From: Vesta saturnalis
Taxonomy: Eukaryota > Arthropoda > Insecta > Coleoptera > Lampyridae
DNA length: 64,000 nucleotides
Assembly (NCBI GenBank): GCA_036346205.1
Contig: JARFJB010002412.1
Location: 56,001 to 120,000 of the forward strand
Reading direction: 5' to 3'
Shown here: positions 10,943 to 21,077 of the stretch, one piece after another
Numbering within the stretch: the first letter of the stretch is position 1
Layout of the letters: the number at the start of each line of letters is the position of its first letter
Translations under genes and position numbers: made by a program
Notes under the pieces: generated by a model
What the model was told of the DNA's origin: nothing
Databases searched by the model: none
Seen by the model: the letters and a program-made list of their open reading frames with translations, nothing else

Positions 10943-10976
10943 CTTGACAAAGGGAACAAAGGACGTTCCCGAAACG
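10943..10976 (+). other. Degenerate hammerhead-like motif at Penelope 3' end
   Basis: TTGACAAA is followed by the perfect stem GGGAAC (10952-10957) and GTTCCC (10965-10970), then GAAACG (10971-10976). A hammerhead core has CTGATGA, stem II, then GAAAC, and such motifs are known in Penelope-like elements. Here stem II and GAAAC are good but the first box is altered. Confidence 0.4.
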
Positions 10977-10991
10977 TTGAATTAATTGTAT

Positions 10992-11019
10992 GTTTATTTA
11001 CACAAGTTTTAAAGAAAAA
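10992..11019 (-). repeat. Right inverted terminal sequence of the Penelope element
   Basis: This is the inverted partner of 8939-8966, about 14 bases before the closing (TA)n tract. Confidence 0.8.
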
Positions 11020-11032
11020 ATGTCTTATTTAA

Positions 11033-11035
11033 ATA

Positions 11036-11109
<74 letters not shown>
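11033..11109. repeat. (TA)n microsatellite
   Basis: About 77 bases of TA with one GT interruption near 11041. It separates the Penelope 3' end from the LINE 3' end. Confidence 0.97.
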
Positions 11110-11112
<3 letters not shown>

Positions 11113-11149
11113 TATTTATAAAATATTCCAAAATTAATGTGTGGTTATG

Positions 11150-13129
11150 CTTTTTACATTTGTCTATCTACAGTTTCTCCTTCTTTTACATAACCCTCCA
11201 CTGTCTTCTTCCCTCTTGTCTTCTCTCCCCTTAACTGCCTTCTTCTTTCCCATATTGTTTCCATCCAATCCGCTCCCCTTCCTTTTTCCTCTAGTATCTC
11301 TTCTACCGTACTCTTCTTTTCCTTTAACTCCCTGCATTCAACATATGATTAATCGTCTCCATCTCTTCCTCGCACAACCTGCATTTTCTATCTTCGTCTC
11401 TTATTCGTCTCAATATTTGTTTCTTCGTTTCCACATCTAAATCTCGCTATCATTTTCTCTCTTTCCTTCCTCCCTTCCCATTCAGATGTCCCGGTATCCC
11501 TTCTCCCTTAATGTTCCTATAGTTTACATTATATTTTTCTTCTTTTACTTTTGTCCATATTTCCTGATTTTGCACATCCCTGTCCCTTCTAATTATGTCC
11601 TCTCTCACGCACACTCCTCCAGTCTATCCACTTCTTCTTTCGCATACCCGTTTCTTTAATAATATTCTTTTCTGGCTTCTTGCCTATATTTTGTTCTTCC
11701 TTCTTTTATTTCTTTTCAGCATTCTTGAAGAATTTTGCACTCCGATCTTCCACTAATTTTTTCCTCATAATCTACTGCTCTTTTTCACGCCTTCACCTTA
11801 TTTTTTCTTCCCGGTGTTTCTCTATCCACTCCCAGTACCCACTTCCAGTATTTTCTTGCAGTCCCTCTATCTCTTTATACCCTTTCCACCCCCACACTTC
11901 CGCCCCGTACAACACGCTTTTTATTAGTTTATCAAATAATAGTTTCCTATTCCTTAAGTCCATTCCGAACAGTCTTTCTCCTACACTTGTCCTATTAATT
12001 TATTTCCTTTTCTCGCTCGTTCTTTGCATGTTCCTATCTTTGTTGTCTTGTAGCATCGTGTATCCCAGGTAGGTGAACTTCTTTACCTGCTGCATCTCCT
12101 CTTCTATTCATTTCCACTCTTCGTTTCTCCTCCCCTTTTTCTCATCTTAGATTTGTTCGCATTTAATTCCAGATCTTTTCGTTTTAAATATGTCCATCGT
12201 TTTTAACATCCCCTTCATTCCTTTTTCGTCCTTTGCTATTAGAACAATGCCATCTGCGTATGCTAGCGACCACACCTTCCTCTTCCCCACCACCAGGCCT
12301 CCTTCTTCTTTCCCCCTTAATATCTCCCCCAGGTCTCCAGTGTATACTGCGAATAGGGTTGGACTCAGTGGGCACGCTTGTCTCAGTCCCTCCATTGTTA
12401 CAAATCCTTCACTTAGTTCCCCAGTCACCCTCGCCCTGTTCCTCGTTTCTTCGTCTATTTCTTTCATCCTTTCTATTAGTCTTTCGCTTATCTTTTTCTT
12501 TGTCAAGTATTCCCACAGCTTTTGCCTGTCCACCCTATCAAATGTCGCTATCAGGTCTACGAATACCACTACAATTTTCCCCATTTTCTTTTCCTGTCTT
12601 TGTTAGACAAGTGTTTCAGTATGTATACATTGCCTATCGTTCTTCTTCCTCTCCTGAATCCTGCATGTTCATCTGGTACCAGTTTCTTCTCTTCTACTTC
12701 TTTATTTAGCTTTTCATCCAGTTCGGTCGCGCATATTTTATAAGCCGTGTTTAGTAATGTGATTCCTCTATAATTTGTTACTTGTTCTTTGTCTCCTTTT
12801 TGGTGCACTGGGCATATATGTCCTCTGCACCTCTTTGGGAATCCTTCCCCTCTCCATATTTTGTTTAATATTTCCGTCATCCTTTTTGCTACATTTTCTC
12901 CTCCATATATCCACTACTCGCCTTGTATCCCATCTTCTCTTGCAGCTTTATCATTTTTCACCTTCTGCATTGCCACTATTACTTTCTCTTCTTTTATTCC
13001 TTCGGTTTCTTCATGTGTTTCGTATATTTTCTTACTTTGTCTTCCTTCTCCTTCCTGTATTTGCTCCCCCTCCAGTAGTTTCTTGAAGTATCCCTCCCAT
13101 TCGTTTATTTGTATTCCCGTTTGTAACAA
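11150..13129 (-). pseudogene. LINE reverse transcriptase and C-terminal region
   Basis: From 13129 downward the frames read VKNDKAAREDGIQGE (pre-RT), ILNKIWRGEGFPKRCRG, NYRGITLLNTAYKI, and HAGFRRGRRTIGNVYILKHL. Then come VVVFVDLIATFDRVDRQKLW (motif A), EGLRQACPLSPTLFAVYT and LAYADGIVLIA. The last should be YADD; here the second Asp is Gly, a mutation of the catalytic pair. Motif A and the RQxCPLSP block are intact. The C-terminal part retains KYWKWVLGVDRETPG and NGYAKEEVDRL with many stops. At least three frame changes occur. The pre-RT segment abuts the foreign repeat at about 13135. Confidence 0.85.
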
Positions 13130-13139
13130 CCCATTTTGA

Positions 13140-13523
13140 CTTGTATTAAAATATACCGTAATTTATGTTCTTCGTTCATTTAGTTGTAAATATAAGAAAA
13201 TATTTTAATTATTATTGAGATATAGGTATGTTGTAGGCAACTTAATTTGCATTTTGGTGTAACTTAAGTGCATATCTTCTTAAATGGTTTATACTCCCAC
13301 TTCTTTAAATTATTTTTTTTCTGCTCATATTTTTCGCGCACCGCTATATCACCAGATATCTAAAGTGTCCATTTTTTCATTTCTTGATGAATGTTGTGTT
13401 GATGCAGGAATCCATTTTTGGGTTTCCACCTAAATTTTGTGAAAAGTGCCATTGATTTAATGGTAAGATATATTTAACTCGTAATACTAAAAATTAAAGC
13501 ATTTGCTCTTTTCAGGCACTTTC
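13140..13523 (+). repeat. Interspersed repeat, copy 1, inserted in the LINE
   Basis: This AT-rich segment interrupts the pyrimidine-rich LINE and has a second copy at 44255-44618. Shared landmarks are TTCATTTAG, TAAATATAAGAAAA, the GTAGGCAACTTAA phrase, AAAGTGCCAT, ATGGTAAG and the closing AGGCACTTTC. Its 3' part is a hairpin: AAAGTGCC at 13443-13450 pairs with GGCACTTT at 13515-13522. ATGGTAAG and TTTTCAG inside it look like splice sites. No coding capacity is seen; the class is unknown. Confidence 0.75.
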
Positions 13524-13559
13524 AATTTTTTTAATTTCACCACTTTAGTTTTACCTCAT

Positions 13560-14780
13560 TTAATTCTACTTTTACGTACGCTTTTGAACCTTACTTTGAC
13601 CGTTCCTTCCTCCATTCTCCCTCTCATTACTTCCACACTTTCTTGTACTCCTTTATCTTCCCATAATGTTTTTCCCACTTTCTCCTTGTATCTCTTTATA
13701 CTCTCTTCTGTCTATACCTTCTTGGCCATGAATTCCGCTTCTTTTCGCATCTCCTTTCGTTCTATCCCTTCCATTATCAGTTCCAAGGGCTGATGGTCCG
13801 ATTCAACCCTCCCCCCTGCCCTACATGTCTTCACCTTTTTCTCAGCCTCTGTCTTCGTTATTATATAGTCTAGTATTGATTCTTCCCTTGCTCCCATGTA
13901 CGTATACTCCCCCTCTCTCTTTATTCTCCATTCCCATTCATTATTTCACCGTCTTTCGTTGCAAATTTCTAACAGATCTTTTCATTCCATATTTAACACT
14001 TTATCCTTTGTATGACTTCTTCCCGTCCCTCTCTTTTGTTGTATTCTCCCCTCCTCTCCTATTCTCGCGTTAAAATCCCCTCCTATTATTATCATACTTT
14101 CCCCCCTCTCTTCTAACAACTCCTCTAAGTTTTCGCTTGTCTCCTTCATCTTTCTACCGTATACCGAAATATCTTTATTTTTTCCCCACCGTATATTTCT
14201 TTCTACAATACCTTTTTTTTGTTGCACTTTCTATTCTTCTTCTTTTCCCAATCATTGTCTTTTTATTCCAATTATTATGTTTCCCTTTGCCCTTCTTTTT
14301 CTGTTGTTCCTGTCAGCGTACTGCACCACCCATGAGAATTCACTTGGCATTTCCCTTTCCCACCACTTCCTTTCTTTTTCTTCTAGCCATGTCTATTGTA
14401 ACACCACCATGTCCTGCTCCAGTAACTTTTGTTCGTTCAACCCTTCCTGTATTATTCCCCTGCTTTCCATTTGTTCCCTTTGTTTTTCTATGCCGATTCG
14501 TCATTCTCCTTTCCCGTTTCACCCCCCTTCTTATTTTAGTTCTTCGGCTTTTGTTTGTCATTTCTTCCTCCCCTTTCTCTGCTTAACGCCTTTGTTTTCT
14601 TATTCCATACGTATCTTTCTCCATCTATCTCCATTTTTCTATATCCTACCCATACCTTTCTTTCCTCCGCTCTTCTTTCCACCGCTCTTTCCTTATTTCT
14701 TTTTGTACACTCCTTTCTTCCCTTGTTAGGCCGTGGTTCTATGTAAATTCGTGTACCCCTCAGTTTTATATTCTCTGCCA
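13560..14780 (-). pseudogene. LINE apurinic-type endonuclease region
   Basis: On the minus strand the order is a charged segment near 14.5 kb, GNAKxxFSWVVQYAD, RNIRWGKNKDISVYGRKM, then the diagnostic MIIIGGDFNARIGEEG (about 14080). ILDYIITKTEAEKKV and VESDHQPLEL (about 13800) follow. GDFNAR and SDHxPL are active-site blocks of the APE-type endonuclease used to nick the target. The frames are disrupted. The reverse transcriptase continues below 13130 after the inserted repeat. Confidence 0.82.
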
Positions 14781-15428
14781 TAATCTTCTACTTCTCCTCC
14801 CAGCTCTACATTTCCGCCACCACGATCTCATTTTCCCTCTCCCTGATTATCACCATCACTTTTCTAACTTCTACTCTTACATTTAGTTTCTCTTCCATTA
14901 TCGCTTGTAATCCTGTATGTGGTTCCTTGCTTCTCCACCTCTTTATTACGATGTTATTCTTCCTACTTTTTTTCAAATCTTTCTATTCTATAAGTTCTTG
15001 TTTTTCCAGCTTTCATTCCTTTTCTATTTCTTCCATTTGTTCTTTCATTTCTTTGATGTCGTTCCTTGTTCCCTTCATATTTTCTTCTATCAGCTTCCTC
15101 ATCTCACGAGTTAATTCTTTTACTTCCTCCATTTCTTTCTCCTCCTTTCTCTGATCACTTTTCACTATTGCGTTGTTTCTACTTTTCTTCTCCCCTCCTT
15201 TTTTACGTCTGGTGATCTTATTATCTTCTTCCCATTTCCGAATACTGTTTGCATTTCCGCCTCCTCTTCTTCCCTCTCCTTTTTATTCAATCCCACCATT
15301 CTCTACTTCATATGCCTTTTGTTTCGTCGGCAATGTAGAAATTTAATTTTGGTTCCAATTAAATTTCAAGTAGTTGTATTTGTTCAAATAATGTACTGTA
15401 ATATCATATAATTGCTGTTGATTCCATA

Positions 15429-16085
15429 TACAGGGTGAATCACGACCGACGCAACGGAGTTCTACGGCGAAGCGACATATAATCGTTAATTTCTAATAAA
15501 CTGATATTATGTAAGTCAATATGAGCAACATTTTAAAAATATTTTTAAATATACAGGGTGCTCCAAAAAAAGTGGTATATCAAAGTTATGTTTTTTTAAA
15601 TGACACCCCGTATACTATTGCATTTTCAAATTTTACATACGAATAAGTAGCACCTTCATAAGAGTTCCCTATATCTACATACAGAGTGTATCAAGTTATA
15701 TCAATTTTTCTGAAAATGTAGGATTTTAGGAAAAATTAAAGATCTCCTAACAATATTAACTCCAACAAATTCACTCTCAGGTTTAAGTAAAATACTGTTC
15801 CCTTAGTCTATTTATTGACTGAATTGTAAACACCTCTTTCACATGGTGTCATATTTTTTAGTTAAATTAGTAGAACATTCATACTGAAATATTCGGCTTA
15901 TTTTAAATGGAACACCCTGTATTTTATACGAGTATCGTTTAGCTTACTTAATTACCTTTCAACTTCTACAAGGGTTTCCAATACCTAAACCTTAAAAATT
16001 TCAACTAATTTAATAATCTTTGGAATTTATCTGTTCCTGTATCATTTATGGATTGAAATATCCTCCCAAAATTCCTACTCTTAAT
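15429..16085 (+). repeat. Left TIR of mariner element C
   Basis: It matches the reverse complement of 17695-18139. Landmarks are TACAGGGTGAATCACGACCG at the end, TACAGGGTGCTCCAAAAAAA at 15552, AACACCCTGTATTTTATACG near 15921, and TTGAAATATCCTCCCAAAAT near the inner end. Confidence 0.82.
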
Positions 16086-16129
16086 GATTTTTGGATAATG
16101 TAACACATTTTCAAATTCAAATCATAGTA

Positions 16130-16455
16130 ACTTTCATTAAAAATTATTAATTTTATTAAATACATAAATGAAAAGTTTACCTCGAGTAGTATTTGAACCT
16201 ACGACCTGTACTTTAATTTAAACTTTTATAAAGTTGTTTCTATACTATGTAGATTAGATCTAAATAGATTTTTTATACACTTATCTTTACTCTCGATAAC
16301 CGTAACAACAAATTGTCACCTTTCAATGCTCTGAGGATGCTTGGCTCGTCAAACCGAAACCGATCAGCTTCAATTTTAAAAAATAAAGTGAAACCTTAAA
16401 AAATCTATTGCGATTTTTAGTTTAATCTACATAATGCAACAGTTTCACAGACTAA
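16130..16455. other. Unclassified insert with tRNA-like B box and inverted repeat
   Basis: This lies between the left arm of element C and the transposase tail. On the minus strand GTAGGTTCAAATACTAC (near 16200) looks like a tRNA T-arm with a B box. Segments 16238-16285 and 16400-16452 are inverted copies of each other. Between them CTGAGGATG...CCGAAACC resembles a decayed hammerhead core. It may be a SINE or a Penelope end inserted into the mariner element. Confidence 0.35.
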
Positions 16456-16523
16456 GGACAGAAAGCATGTATACAATAGAAATTAAAATTTTATTTATGT
16501 GATGTGATAATATGCTCAAAAAA

Positions 16524-17493
16524 TTACAATAAGTGTTCGATATAATGTCCATCTTCTTGAATACGAACATCTTACGTTTTGTAACATATCAGGGTGATCA
16601 TCTCAAAAGTATTACTGATTCTTCTTTTCATATCATCTGCAGTGGTGGGAGGTGTGCTGTAAACTAAATTTTTGATATAGCCCCAAAAGATGAAATCCAT
16701 GGATGTAAAGTTCAGAAGATCTAGGTGGCCAGGCAATTGGTCCACCTTTCCCAATCCACTTATCAGGAAACTTCTTATTTAAATATTCTCTAACAGCACG
16801 TGAGAAGCGTGCAGGTGCTCCATCGAATTGCAACCACATGTTTTGTCTAATATTTAAAGGATACTTTCTAAAAGTTCTGAAAAGTCTGTCTTTCAAAATA
16901 TAAGGAATTTTTGACCATTTAAATTGCCATCGACACTATACGGGCCAACAGCATGATTGCCAACAGCTCCACCATACACATTAACACTGCATCGATTTTG
17001 ACGATCACAGTATTAAATAAATGTTTATTTTCGCTGCCTGTAAGAATGGAAATTGTGCCGATTCACTAATCCATTATTATGGAATGTTGACGCGTCGGTA
17101 AATAATACATTTTCAAAAAAATGTTCACTGTATCATTGTTCATGTTCATAAGGAATAAACGTTTTTGAAAGTCTGTGCCAAATAACCTTTAATGTATTTG
17201 TATATGAATAGGGTGGTTTTTATGTTTCCTTAAGAATCTCCGCACACTAGGCTGACTAATTCTTGTTTCTCTTGCAATAACTCTTGTAGTAGTATTTTGG
17301 TTGTCAACAACGGAACCTAATACCAAAAACTCGTTACCATCATAATTTGTAACAGGCTTTACTTTTAGTTGTTTTGGGTAAGCTATAGGTACTTCCTGTA
17401 TCACGAAATGTTTGAAGTAACAAGGTATTTTTCTGAGTACACTCTTGAAGCAAGTAAACAATTTGTATAGAATTCAGCAATGGTTAAAATCAT
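16524..17493 (-). pseudogene. DD41D-type transposase of element C, decayed
   Basis: The start at 17493 gives MILTIAEFYTNCLLASRVYS, the family N-terminus. A frameshift leads to VTNYDGNEFLVLGSVVDNQN, then the HTH ARETRISQPSVRRFLRKHK. The first catalytic block around 17100 is degraded. MWLQFDGAPARFS holds the second Asp (about 16820). WIGKGGPIAWPPRSSEL follows, and after a one-base insertion near 16708, MDFIFWGYIKNLVY holds the third Asp. The spacing corrected for that base is again 41 residues. The end is VRIQEDGHYIEHLL and stop at 16524. It lies within the long arms, reading leftwards. Confidence 0.82.
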
Positions 17494-17694
17494 ATCAATT
17501 ATTTCTTGTTGTGAATATTAAATTGAAAATATTTCAACAACTTTTAACCGACTCAGAAAAAATAACAATGCACAATGATAAAAGTCACGCCCAATGTTGG
17601 AATTTTAACATTAACAAATGCGTTACCGGCAATTCTGGCAATATAGAAATTACAAATGTCTAAAATCTAACATGTATACATAAGATTGGTACCG

Positions 17695-18139
17695 AGCTTT
17701 CTAATTATTGGTAAAGAAGAATTTTGGGAGGATATTTCAATCTACAAATGATACAGGGATAGACAAATTCCAAAAATTTGTAGGTTTAGGTATAGGAAAC
17801 CCTTATAGAAGTTGAAAGGAATTAAGTAAGCTAAACGAAAAGAGTATAAATACAGGGCGTTCCATTTAAAACCGAATATTTTAGTATGAATGTTCTACTA
17901 ATTTTCTACCAATGTAGGTATAGGGAACCCTTATGAAAGTGCTACTTATTATTAACATACGGAGTGTGTTATTTCAAAAATGTAACTTTGTGCCACTTTT
18001 TTTGGAGCACTCTGTATATTTAAAACTATTTTTAAAATATTGCACATATTGACTTACATAATGTCACTGCATTAGAAATTAAAGATTATATCCCGTTTCG
18101 CCGTCGAGCTCCGTGGAGTCGGTCGTGATTCGCGCTGTA
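17695..18139 (-). repeat. Right TIR of mariner element C
   Basis: This is the inverted partner of 15429-16085, shorter because of an internal deletion. GAGCACTCTGTATAT near 18005 mirrors the inner terminus of the left arm. Confidence 0.82.
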
Positions 18140-18838
18140 TAACAAAAATAACTGTGCACTAGTATTGTTACACAAAAAAAATTATTGACAAAAATAAAGA
18201 AAGCGCAAAAAATTGGGTTAATTAAGTCTTCAGTAACTATTCTTTGTTGCCTTAATAAAATGTGGATTATATTATTTCTTACACCTAATCACACAGTTAA
18301 GCATTTTCTTCTGAAAGCCGGCTTTCAGCTTCTTTTGAAAATTACAACAAAGATACTTCTCTGTTAATTGTGTTTTCTCGGTTTATGAATCCTTTAACAA
18401 CGCAGGCTTTATTTCAAAAATATTTATTTACGTTTGTAGATTTTCATCGTTTTTAATCAGTTTATTTACGCGATTGTGCTTAAATTAACTTTGTAGCTAT
18501 AATTCTAATTAATCAAAATTTCACCCATTATTGTATCTACTTTATTAACCAAAACATTCTTCAACGTCTGCATCTAAAGTAAATGTACCTATAAAAGACT
18601 CATTTAATAATAATATTTCCGTCACATATTATAACACTATAACAAAACACTAAAAACGCCTTCCAAAGATTTTTATTACAACAGAGGCGTGATATGAATA
18701 TTTCATCCAAAAAGTAACAAACGCACCGACTTCTAAAAGCTGAAATATGCTTTTGTGGGAATTACTTTAACAAAAGAATTTAGTGTAATGGAATTTCATG
18801 TATGTTTCTAACACTATAGAAACACGCAGGTAGTTAAA

Positions 18839-18841
<3 letters not shown>
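18140..18841. other. AT-rich stretch, nothing recognised
   Basis: No credible gene, RNA or repeat was seen between element C and the next (TA)n tract. Confidence 0.55.

Positions 18842-18889
<48 letters not shown>
18842..18889. repeat. (TA)n microsatellite
   Basis: Pure TA of about 48 bases. Confidence 0.97.
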
Positions 18890-18891
<2 letters not shown>

Positions 18892-19097
18892 TTTAACTTC
18901 TACATAGTATTGTAATTAATCTAAGGTCCTCATACTTAAATTATTTCCCAATTGTTAATCTCAAAACACATTCTGAAATAGTAGTAATGTCTAGTTCAAA
19001 CACTGATACTATTCTAGTTAAAACGTAATTTTCTTACAGATGATATGACAGGAATGTTTTAGTAATACTGTAGAATTTGCAACACTTATTTTGCCCG

Positions 19098-19101
<4 letters not shown>
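18890..19101. other. AT-rich spacer between two (TA)n tracts
   Basis: Nothing recognised. Confidence 0.5.

Positions 19102-19166
<65 letters not shown>
19102..19166. repeat. (TA)n microsatellite
   Basis: Pure TA of about 65 bases. Confidence 0.97.
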
Positions 19167-19167
<1 letters not shown>

Positions 19168-19182
19168 CGTATACACATTTAT

Positions 19183-19475
19183 TTAATATTCAGTGGCATG
19201 TTAAACATTATTTAACGTGCATGCATGGGTGAATGTTAAGGCACTTTAACACATATTCACTGGGTGCATACACAGACATTACCCCTTTGCCGTTTCCAAT
19301 GATCATATTTATTTATTAAGATTAGTATTGAATGCTGACTGTTGAAGCACCTCCAGAAGTTGAAGAAAGATTTTCGGAAATTATAAATTAATATACGCAT
19401 TTATTATTTGTTCCTGTAAATAACGATAAACTAATGAACGCGTCTCGAGTGGTACTAAGCCTTAATTCAGGCTAG
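19183..19475 (+). repeat. Interspersed repeat with TGCATGCATGGGTG, copy 1
   Basis: This matches the reverse complement of 47345-47600 in order: TATTCAGTG, ATGTTAA, ATTTAAC-TGCATGCATGGGTG, TTAAGGCAC, CACATATTCACTG, TATTGAATGC, AATGAACGCGTCTCGAGTGG and AAGCC. The two copies are 28 kb apart in opposite orientation. No protein is encoded; the class is unknown. Confidence 0.7.
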
Positions 19476-19495
19476 GTTACCACTCTCGGTACGTT
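19437..19495. repeat. Palindrome with CGAGTGGTA / TACCACTC arms
   Basis: The outer arms AACG...CGTT and GAGTGGTA...TACCACTC enclose an inner hairpin AGCCTTAATTCAGGCT. The whole can fold into a 59-base cruciform. It lies at the end of the interspersed repeat above. Confidence 0.7.
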
Positions 19496-19578
19496 AATTA
19501 CTATTATTAGATATATCATCACTATTAACTACAAATAGAAATTTACCGTTGAAAATAAAAAAAGGGAATTTTATACTT

Positions 19579-19637
19579 AGGGACTAAAGTGCTGCTGGTA
19601 ATTGATTACTCGAGAGAATAAAGGGTACTTTAGTTCT
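19579..19637. repeat. Imperfect palindrome with GGGACTAAAGTGC
   Basis: GGACTAAAGT at about 19581 pairs with ACTTTAGTTC at 19627-19636 around a centre containing TTACTCGAGAGAATAAA. The outer arm is a near match to that of the larger palindrome at 22710-22810. Confidence 0.55.
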
Positions 19638-19966
19638 GTGTCATTATTGTACCGCAGTAGAGCTATATAGACAAGTTAAGAAAAGCACTAAATGTACAAC
19701 AAAAAGTGTATTTTTTCGAAAGATATTTAATAGATAAGAATGTCGAAAAACAGGAAATCTTAATTCATTTAAAAAATCAGAAAAAAATATTGTAAAAAAT
19801 TTGGGCAAGGTGAAGTCATCTACTAATATAGGGGGCTTGTAGTACTTATTGTTATGGCGCTCTTACAATTCGTGTATAATGTATAAACGATGAATTTAGG
19901 GATACAACAAGCCTTTAAGCACGTAAATGTGCTGTTCAATTGTACTGTCTAGCTTCTGGCAAGCAG

Positions 19967-19968
<2 letters not shown>
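19638..19968. other. AT-rich stretch, nothing recognised
   Basis: No gene or repeat seen before the (TA)n tract. Confidence 0.5.

Positions 19969-20024
<56 letters not shown>
19969..20024. repeat. (TA)n microsatellite
   Basis: Pure TA of about 56 bases, directly followed by the 5' end of the RTE LINE. Confidence 0.97.
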
Positions 20025-20027
<3 letters not shown>

Positions 20028-20294
20028 GGGTACCGGGGAAATCAAATACCCGAGGCGGACCAAAACTATCATAGCAGCGTCTGTCTTCAGAGAAGCGGCT
20101 TTAAAGCGTCTGACTCAGAGTAGGCGACTGAATATAAACCTAGGAACGCAACGGGAAATTACCTAGGTATATTTTCCCTAGGTTATCATTATGGCTGAAA
20201 AACAAAGTATCATGGCCCTCAGTTACGGGCACCTAAGTGGAGAGAGGGTAAGAAAAACCCCCGGTCAGCTAATATCCTGAAGATCCAGACTTTG

Positions 20295-21077
20295 ATGAGA
20301 ATAGGAACATGGAACGTCCAAAGCATGTTCCAAGCCTGAAAAGCAGCGAATATAATAAAAGAAATGCGACGTTTGCAGATTGACACCGTAAGCATAAGCG
20401 AGATGAGATGGCCAGGTAATGGGCAATGTAGGATCGGCGACCACGAAATTTATTAGGCAATAGAAGTTAGCGAGCATCATAGAAACGGAGTTGCCTTTAT
20501 AGTAACAAAGGAAATAAATAAGACGGTACCCGGTTTCGTGCCTGTGTCAGATAGAGTAGCAATGATTAAATTCAATGCAAAACCATGTAAACTGAATGTA
20601 ATACAAGTCTACGCACCAACTTCCGAAAGTAGCCAGGAAGGTCTAGAAAAATTCTATAAGGATGTTACAACAGCGCTTAAACAGACAAAAAAAGAAAAAA
20701 TAACGTTACTTACAGGGGATTTTAATGCAAAGGTAAGGAACAAAGCAGAAGAAGATGTGACCGACAAGTACGGTCTTGGAAACCGAAACGAGAGAGGGGA
20801 AACTCTAATACAATTTTGTAAAGAAAATAAATACACAATCATGAACACCTTTTTTAAACTGCCACCTCGTAGGCTGTATACGTGGAAATCACCTGCTGAC
20901 AATGAAAACGATATCGTTAGAAATCAAATAGATTTTATCTTAATAAACAAAAGATTTCGAAATGCGGTCACATCAACAAAAACACATCCTGGCGCGGATG
21001 TTCCATCCGACCATAATTTACTGTTGGCAACATCAAAACTGCGGCTAAAGAAACTTGCTAGAACTCATAAGCTTTAA
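20295..21077 (+). pseudogene. RTE LINE endonuclease domain
   Basis: From MRIGTWNVQSMFQA (the catalytic N of GTWNV is present) there is a stop after FQA. SISEMRWPGNGQC follows with E in place, another stop, then an open run from 20538. In that run VIQVYAPTSESS, LLTGDFNAKV, NQIDFILINK and PSDHNLLLATSKL carry the D, N and H positions of the active site. In RTE elements this domain nicks one target strand to prime reverse transcription. Two in-frame stops near 20337 and 20455 kill the frame. Confidence 0.87.

Larger units (their letters stand above)
8908..11032 (+). mobile_element. Penelope-like retroelement, nearly complete
   Basis: A 2.1-kb unit sits exactly between two (TA)n tracts. It carries the Penelope reverse transcriptase and GIY-YIG endonuclease in three overlapping frames. 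It has short inverted terminal sequences (8939-8966 and 10992-11019) and a hairpin with GAAACG near its 3' end. The coding part begins about 50 bases after the left boundary without a Met, so it looks 5'-truncated, as is common for this class. Confidence 0.9.
11130..15310 (-). mobile_element. APE-type LINE, K/E/R-rich, minus strand, split by an insertion
   Basis: The plus strand is strongly pyrimidine-rich because the minus-strand protein is dense in Lys, Glu and Arg. In coding order the minus strand shows an N-terminal charged region (15.3-14.8 kb), an endonuclease (about 14.8-13.5 kb), a foreign 0.4-kb repeat (13140-13523), then the reverse transcriptase and a C-terminal region ending near 11150. 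About 3.8 kb is LINE. Similar K/E-rich elements are common in ant and beetle genomes. I do not assign a clade. Stops and frameshifts are scattered throughout. Confidence 0.85.
15429..18139 (-). mobile_element. Mariner-superfamily element C (long TIR)
   Basis: Arms of about 0.65 kb (15429-16085) and 0.45 kb (17695-18139) enclose a decayed transposase on the minus strand. The outer TACAGGGTG at 15429 is repeated at 15552 (123 bp in), and a related TACAGAGTG occurs at about 15680. The right end CGCGCTGTATA closes at 18139. Both arms contain the paired phrases GTTTAGGTATAGGAAACCC and TTTTGGGAGGATATTTCAAT. The right arm has an internal deletion. Confidence 0.85.

Noticed and set aside
11141..15154. 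Many plus-strand open frames rich in Ser, Phe, Leu and Pro
   Set aside because: They are antisense shadows of the minus-strand LINE, caused by its purine-rich coding strand.
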